DNA from: an uncultured Oscillospiraceae bacterium
GTDB taxonomy: Bacteria; Bacillota; Clostridia; Oscillospirales; Acutalibacteraceae
Reading direction: 5' to 3'
DNA: 11,371 nt
Assembly: GCA_900542575.1 (NCBI GenBank)
Contig: UQOE01000043.1
Location: 1 to 11,371 of the forward strand
Shown here piece by piece: positions 8,025-11,371 of this stretch (position 1 is the first letter of the stretch; each line of letters opens with the position of its first letter). The position numbers and the translations under genes are program-made. Under the pieces are notes generated by a model. That model ran no database searches, was not told the origin of the DNA, and saw only the letters and a list, made by a program, of their open reading frames with translations.

Positions 8025-9203
8025 TTGGCAGAGAAACGCGATTACTACGAGGTTCTCGGCGTTGACAAGAGCGCGTCCGACGCAGAGATAAAAAAAGCAT
8101 ACCGCAAGCTGGCCAAGAAGTATCACCCCGACCTGAACCCCGACAACCCGGAAGCAGAGGCAAAGTTCAAAGAGGTCAATGAGGCCTATGAAGTTTTGAG
8201 CGATCCGGATAAGAAGGCGAAGTATGACCGATTCGGCCACGCGGCATTTGACCCGAATGCCGGCGCTGGCGGATTCGGCGGCGGCTTCAGCGCCTCGGAT
8301 TTCGGCGATATCGGCGATATCTTCTCCAGCATTTTCGGCGGAGGCGGATTTGGCGGCTTCGGCGGTCAGCAGCGCCGCGCCGACCCCAACGCACCCCGCC
8401 CGGGCAGTGATATCGAGGCCCGTATTACTCTTACATTTGAGGAGGCGGCCAAGGGCTGCCAGAAGACGATCACGGTTCCACGCATTATGAACTGCGATGT
8501 CTGCGGCGGTTCCGGCGCCCATTCCGGCCACCCGGAGACCTGTCCGCAGTGCCACGGTACTGGCCAGGTTACGACCCAGCAGAGAACGGCGTTCGGCCTG
8601 TTCCAGTCCACGGGTGAGTGCCCGCAGTGCCACGGCCGCGGCACAATTATTAAAGACCCGTGCCCCCGCTGCAAAGGCCTTGGCATGATCCGCAAAAACG
8701 TCAAGCTGACGGTCAATATTCCGGCCGGCATTGACAACAACCAGGTCCTCACCGTGCGCGGAGAGGGCAACTTCGGCCCCAACGGCGGCCGCCAGGGAGA
8801 CCTGCAGCTCGCCGTCTCCGTAAAGCCGCATCCCATCTTCACCCGCGAGGGCTACAATGTCTACACGAATGTCCGGGTCACCTATGCCCAGGCAGTTCTC
8901 GGCGACGATCTTTATGTCCCGACCTTGGACGGCAAGGTCAAATACCATATGCCGGCCGGCACCCAGAACGGAGCCCGCTTCCGCCTGCGCGATCGAGGCA
9001 TTAAACCCGCCCACTCCGCAATGGGTGGCGACGAGTATGTCACCGTTACGGTCGATGTCCCGAAGAAAGTTACCGAGCACCAGAAAGAGCTGCTCCGGGA
9101 ATTTGATAAGGAGTATATTGACAAGCCGGTCAACGACGGCAGCGGTGCCCATGCACCGAAAAAGAAGTCCCGGTTTGGCAAATTCAAGGACAAGTTTGAC
9201 TAG
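8025..9203 (+). CDS. dnaJ: Chaperone protein DnaJ (type I J-domain protein)
   Basis: Co-chaperone that delivers clients to DnaK and stimulates its ATPase. 392 residues with the full type I layout: J-domain (1-70) with HPD at 34-36; Gly/Phe-rich linker (~72-125); zinc-binding region with four CxxCxGxG repeats starting at Cys157, 173, 199 and 213; then the two beta-barrel C-terminal domains. The start is TTG at 8025, giving the canonical MAEKRDYYEVLGV; GAGAGGT lies eight bases upstream and no in-frame ATG survives (the one at 7962 is followed by TAA). It is last in the heat-shock operon. After the TAG the same frame continues for 33 protein-like codons (separate entry). Confidence 0.98.
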   Translation: MAEKRDYYEVLGVDKSASDAEIKKAYRKLAKKYHPDLNPDNPEAEAKFKEVNEAYEVLSDPDKKAKYDRFGHAAFDPNAGAGGFGGGFSASDFGDIGDIFSSIFGGGGFGGFGGQQRRADPNAPRPGSDIEARITLTFEEAAKGCQKTITVPRIMNCDVCGGSGAHSGHPETCPQCHGTGQVTTQQRTAFGLFQSTGECPQCHGRGTIIKDPCPRCKGLGMIRKNVKLTVNIPAGIDNNQVLTVRGEGNFGPNGGRQGDLQLAVSVKPHPIFTREGYNVYTNVRVTYAQAVLGDDLYVPTLDGKVKYHMPAGTQNGARFRLRDRGIKPAHSAMGGDEYVTVTVDVPKKVTEHQKELLREFDKEYIDKPVNDGSGAHAPKKKSRFGKFKDKFD

Positions 9204-9305
9204 GATTCGGCCGCTGACCGCGGTACCTTCGACGGAGAACCGTTTCATGACCCGTTCCAGGGTTTCCCGGGCTTTGACGACTGGGACGATTTCTTCGGAT
9301 TTTGA
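9204..9305 (+). other. In-frame, protein-like extension after the dnaJ TAG stop
   Basis: Directly after the dnaJ TAG the same frame runs 33 codons to TGA (9303-9305). The sequence is acidic and aromatic, ending GFPGFDDWDDFFGF, and its codons favour C at third position as in dnaJ. The operon terminator starts 13 bases after the TGA but 115 bases after the TAG. This suggests either that the ancestral gene ended at 9305 and a nonsense change shortened it, or that TAG is sometimes read through. A sequencing error at 9201-9203 is also possible. Confidence 0.5.
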
Positions 9306-9318
9306 ATAAACAGCACGG

Positions 9319-9353
9319 AAAAAGACAGACAGTTTCGACTGTCTGTCTTTTTT
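9319..9353 (+). terminator. Intrinsic terminator of the heat-shock operon
   Basis: A perfect 15-bp stem (9319-9333 with 9338-9352) capped by a TTCG tetraloop, with the right arm running into seven T. It ends the hrcA-grpE-dnaK-dnaJ transcript. The A-rich left arm could allow some function in the reverse direction. Confidence 0.95.
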
Positions 9354-9460
9354 ATTAAACAAAAATATATAAATGTACAACAGATTACAAAATTAGTAAA
9401 TTTGTCGAAGTATTTGAGAAAAAACGTGAACTTTTAATTCGTTGTAGTAGTCTAAATAGA
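9354..9460. other. AT-rich spacer, no gene
   Basis: Non-coding and clearly more AT-rich than its surroundings. It should hold the promoter for the downstream surface-protein genes, but I find only a poor candidate: TCTAAA (9451-9456) with no recognisable -35 at the right distance. A different sigma factor or an activator may be needed. Confidence 0.4.
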
Positions 9461-9556
9461 TGTACAGACAAAAACGTATTGCTGTGTTCGGTTAATTTTC
9501 GTGCTTCAACACGAAATCTTGGCTTAATCAAACACAGCATATGACCTGTCTGCACG
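9461..9556 (+). ncRNA. Long imperfect hairpin in the leader of the surface-protein gene
   Basis: One extended fold can be drawn by pairing, from outside in: CAGACA/TGTCTG (9465-9470 with 9547-9552), CGTAT/ATATG (9475-9479 with 9539-9543), GCTGTGTT/AACACAGC (9481-9488 with 9531-9538), a C-A mismatch, GGTTAA/TTAATC (9490-9495 with 9524-9529), an internal loop, and TTTCGTG/CACGAAA (9497-9503 with 9510-9516) capped by CTTCAA. Two more pairs beyond an A-C mismatch extend it to about 9462-9555. It ends about 14 bases before the AAAGGGGG ribosome site of the gene at 9590. It matches no riboswitch class I know. It could be a leader controlling translation or stability, a small RNA, or a mini inverted-repeat element. 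Confidence 0.6.
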
Positions 9557-9589
9557 GGAATACGAATAGGAAAGGGGGAAATTACATCG

Positions 9590-9991
9590 ATGAATAAGTT
9601 TCGCAAAGTGATGGCACTCGTCTGCGCTTTGGTTATGGCAGCTGCCATCGGTGCGGTTTCTGTTTTTGCAGCAGATCCCGTTTCCAATGCAGCTAAAGAC
9701 TACGATCATGTCATTCATATCAATATTGATCGGGATGGCAATCTGACGAAGCGTGCCGAAGAATCAACCACTGCTACCGCGACGGTTGCTCCCACTGTGC
9801 CGACTTCTTCTGAGACCACTACTGAGGAAACAACTGAGGTTCCCACCACACAGCCAGTTCCGACCACAGCGGCTCCGAAAAAGTCAACCCCGAAACGTTC
9901 TATTGCCAACACCGGTGATGCCGGCCTGGCCGCAGCCGCTTCGGTTGCAGCTGTTGCAGCAGCTGCGTTCGTTATCTCCAAGAGAAAATAA
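9590..9991 (+). CDS. Small secreted surface protein with sortase-like C-terminal signal
   Basis: 133 residues. A basic N-terminus (MNKFRK) and hydrophobic core end at a likely signal peptidase site, SVFA|AD (27/28); Cys12 is inside the core and is not a lipobox. A short globular stretch (VIHINIDRDGNL) follows, then a Thr/Pro/Glu/Ser-rich stalk (~57-100) typical of cell-wall spanning regions. The C-terminus has the layout of a sorting signal: IANTGD (105-110), an Ala-rich hydrophobic segment and a basic end, SKRK. The motif is not canonical LPxTG but keeps the TGD common in clostridial sortase substrates. Predicted role: small protein covalently attached to peptidoglycan, function unknown. The ATG is preceded by AAAGGGGG. 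It is probably co-transcribed with the repeat protein starting 64 bases downstream. Confidence 0.88.
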   Translation: MNKFRKVMALVCALVMAAAIGAVSVFAADPVSNAAKDYDHVIHINIDRDGNLTKRAEESTTATATVAPTVPTSSETTTEETTEVPTTQPVPTTAAPKKSTPKRSIANTGDAGLAAAASVAAVAAAAFVISKRK

Positions 9992-10013
9992 GATGTATTT
10001 TCCCGAGAGATAA
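9972..10013 (+). other. Hairpin straddling the stop codon between the two surface-protein genes
   Basis: TTATCTC (9972-9978) pairs with GAGATAA (10007-10013), and inside it GAAAATA (9984-9990) pairs with TATTTTC (9996-10002) around a 5-nt loop containing the last base of the stop codon. A short T-run (10018-10023) follows a few bases later. It may act as a partial terminator or processing site lowering expression of the downstream gene. Confidence 0.4.
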
Positions 10014-10055
10014 AACAATTTTTGCACTTTGAAAATTTGGAAAGGGGAATTCATT

Positions 10056-11371
10056 TTGGATCGTACCAAAATGATGAGATCGCACCGCTTTATCCTTGCG
10101 ATTCTCATGTCGATTGTGGCAATTCTGGCCCTGTTCTCCGTCTCTGCTATCTCCGCTCATGCGGAAGAGGCGCCCGCAGAAACTGCTTCTGCAGGACAGA
10201 CCGTAGATAACCACTTCGAATCGAAAAATTTCCTGCTGGATACGAGACATTTTGATGCGCGTCTGGATGATTCCAATCTTCCGGTCAATGTAACATTAGG
10301 CAACATGGAAGATCCGAGCAATAAGAATGTCACACCGGCAGAGAACAGTGGCTCCCATCAGGAGCTTACGATCGGCTGGAATGACCCGGATGTACCGGCT
10401 GTCATTGCTCCCATCATTAAAGCTGCTCCTATCATTAAGGGCGCACCGATTGTTATCATTAACAACGGTCTGAAGACTCCGCTCGCTTTCGTCGCCGGCA
10501 AACTTGCTGAGGCACCGAAAGCAGCTCTTGCAGGCTTTGTACCAGGCGTCGTTACTGGTAAAGCACTTGAAGCTCCGAAGGTTCCGGCAGCATTCCTTGC
10601 TGGTAAAGCTCTCGAGGCTCCGAAAGCTTTCGTACCGGGTGTTCTTACCGGTAAAGCTCTTGAGGCTCCGAAGGCAGCTCTTGCTGGTTTTGTACCGGGA
10701 TTCATTAACGGTAAGCTTTTTGAGGCTCCGAAGGCATTCTTGAATGGCTTTAAACCTGGTGTTCTCACCGGCGCTGTCCTTGCAACTAAAGCACTGAATG
10801 ACCTGGCAATTAAGCCGCTTCTCGGTCTTGCCGCTCTTCAGGCTCTGAACAACCTGAAGCTTCTCAAGGCACTCCCGAAAGCAGTTGCTCTTGGCGCTAA
10901 GCTTGCCACTCTTCCGGCAATGACTGCTGGAGCTTTGATTCCACTGCAGCTCTCTGGTGTTTGGCATGCATTCCATAACCCGCTGAGCCTTGGCGGTCCG
11001 ATTCTCAAAACTGTGAAGGGCCTTACTGCCCCCGTTTTTGAGATCCTTAAGGATCATGCTGAGGACCTTGCTACTGCATTCTTGCTTGGTCAGGCATCCA
11101 TGCTTCCGCTTCTTGGACTGAAGAACATTGCAATTGGCACACTGGCTGCTGGCCTTCCGCTGGCATTTATTGCTGGTGTTATTGCTGCAACGAAACTTGC
11201 TGCTCCGATTATCGGTGCCCTCGCTCTTGGTAACCTTTTCAAAGGTCTTCTTATTCCGGCACTCATTGCTGGTAAGCTTCTGAGAGACGGCATTATTGGC
11301 GCCCTCGCTCTTGGTAACCTTCTCAAAGGTCTTCTTATTCCGGCACTCATTGCTGGTAAGCTTCTGAGAGA
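10056..11371 (+). CDS. Secreted Ala/Leu/Gly-rich tandem-repeat protein (partial, runs off window)
   Basis: Unrecognised protein; at least 438 residues, with no stop before the window edge. The start is TTG (10056): AAAGGGG lies eight bases upstream, whereas the first ATG (10071) is too far. A signal peptide (core ~12-34) is likely cut at AHA|EE (36/37). Next come a polar segment with acidic and Asn/His residues (~37-112), an APIIKAAPIIKGAPIVI block (~117-133), five EAPK motifs at residues 152, 172, 187, 203 and 223, a long hydrophobic region (~240-380), and two near-identical 28-residue repeats from residue 385, the second cut by the window end. I see no Cys in the visible part. The repeats look like kinked amphipathic helices with Lys/Arg on one face. 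Leu is mostly ctt, Gly ggt and Ala gct/gca, unlike the heat-shock genes. It is probably exported to the surface or medium. Structural repeat, membrane-active or scaffold roles are all possible; none is shown. Confidence 0.85.
   Translation, partial: MDRTKMMRSHRFILAILMSIVAILALFSVSAISAHAEEAPAETASAGQTVDNHFESKNFLLDTRHFDARLDDSNLPVNVTLGNMEDPSNKNVTPAENSGSHQELTIGWNDPDVPAVIAPIIKAAPIIKGAPIVIINNGLKTPLAFVAGKLAEAPKAALAGFVPGVVTGKALEAPKVPAAFLAGKALEAPKAFVPGVLTGKALEAPKAALAGFVPGFINGKLFEAPKAFLNGFKPGVLTGAVLATKALNDLAIKPLLGLAALQALNNLKLLKALPKAVALGAKLATLPAMTAGALIPLQLSGVWHAFHNPLSLGGPILKTVKGLTAPVFEILKDHAEDLATAFLLGQASMLPLLGLKNIAIGTLAAGLPLAFIAGVIAATKLAAPIIGALALGNLFKGLLIPALIAGKLLRDGIIGALALGNLLKGLLIPALIAGKLLR
10497..10772 (+). 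repeat. Imperfect GK(A/L)xEAPK repeats within the secreted protein
   Basis: Five copies of a GKxxEAPKxx motif (GKLAEAPK, three GKALEAPK, GKLFEAPK), spaced 20, 15, 16 and 20 residues apart. They alternate with GFVPG(V/F) or FVPGVLTG segments. The DNA repeats as GGTAAAGCTCTTGAGGCTCC with small changes. Each unit is a charged EAPK corner followed by a hydrophobic Ala/Phe/Leu stretch and a Gly-Pro turn. Confidence 0.8.
11208..11371 (+). repeat. 84-bp (28-residue) tandem repeats, second copy cut by window end
   Basis: Copy one spans 11208-11291 and copy two 11292-11371 (80 of 84 bases present). They differ at three aligned positions, only one changing the protein (Phe to Leu). Each unit reads IIGALALGNL(F/L)K, then GLLIPALIAGKLLRDG. 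A degenerate related unit, IAIGTLAAGLPLAFIAG, lies just upstream (11127-11177). The array very probably continues past the window. Confidence 0.93.

Noticed and set aside
8857..9309. 150-residue frame overlapping the end of dnaJ
   Set aside because: Out of frame with dnaJ and Ser/Arg/Pro-rich; the protein-like tail after dnaJ is in the dnaJ frame instead.
8019..9380. 453-residue minus-strand frame opposite dnaJ
   Set aside because: Same artefact; it also begins beyond the operon terminator with no ribosome site.
10022..10210. 62-residue plus-strand frame starting at 10022
   Set aside because: Overlaps the better supported TTG-started gene in another frame; no ribosome site and no signal peptide.
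10296..11057. Minus-strand frames (10296-11057 and 11090-11350) opposite the repeat protein
   Set aside because: They arise because the repeats lack stops on both strands; Arg/Pro- or Ser/Lys-rich products without start signals, while the plus-strand frame has a signal peptide and ribosome site.
10497..11371. CRISPR array
   Set aside because: The repeats are coding, in frame, without regular unique spacers; they are protein tandem repeats.

Overview
The window looks like chromosome from a Gram-positive Firmicute of the class Clostridia, possibly Oscillospiraceae/Ruminococcaceae-like. The basis is a SAM-I riboswitch ahead of metK, a RibU-type riboflavin transporter, the gene order hrcA-grpE-dnaK-dnaJ under CIRCE operators, consensus sigma-A promoters, strong AGGAGG-type ribosome binding sites, and a sortase-type surface protein. 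Placement below class level is inference.

Left block (1-3000), minus strand. Reading leftwards: an orphan LytTR-type response regulator (2284-3000), a RibU/FmnP riboflavin ECF S-component (1546-2226), then metK (156-1340) behind a SAM-I riboswitch with a complete terminator/antiterminator platform. Each gene has its own promoter. For both ribU and metK the -35 box TTGACA contains the TGA stop codon of the gene upstream. No terminator separates the genes, so the riboswitch terminator is the first one met by all three transcripts. A strong, nearly symmetric terminator (111-154) closes metK; bases 1-110 hold nothing I can call.

Middle (3001-4330). A 205-bp divergent intergenic region with three inverted repeats separates the regulator from a plus-strand FHA-domain protein (3206-4162). 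Its FHA fold looks intact, but two key phosphothreonine-contact residues are missing. Next comes the heat-shock control region: an imperfect CIRCE, a sigma-A promoter and a perfect CIRCE.

Heat-shock operon (4331-9353). hrcA (repressor) overlaps grpE (nucleotide exchange factor), followed by dnaK (Hsp70) and dnaJ (J-domain co-chaperone). HrcA should repress its own operon through the CIRCE sites. A hairpin and a candidate internal promoter lie between dnaK and dnaJ. After the dnaJ TAG stop, 33 further in-frame, protein-like codons run to a TGA just before the operon terminator.

Right block (9354-11371), the least familiar part. An AT-rich spacer leads to a ~96-nt hairpin in the leader of a small secreted protein with a Thr/Pro/Glu stalk and a non-canonical sortase-type C-terminus. 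After it comes a second secreted protein, starting at TTG (10056) and still open at the window edge. It is Ala/Leu/Gly-rich, with five EAPK motifs and a near-identical 84-bp (28-residue) tandem repeat that is cut by the window end. Codon use in these two genes (T-ending gct, ctt, ggt) differs from the C-ending heat-shock genes. I do not recognise the repeat protein; with its structured leader and small cell-wall partner it is the best candidate here for an undescribed system.
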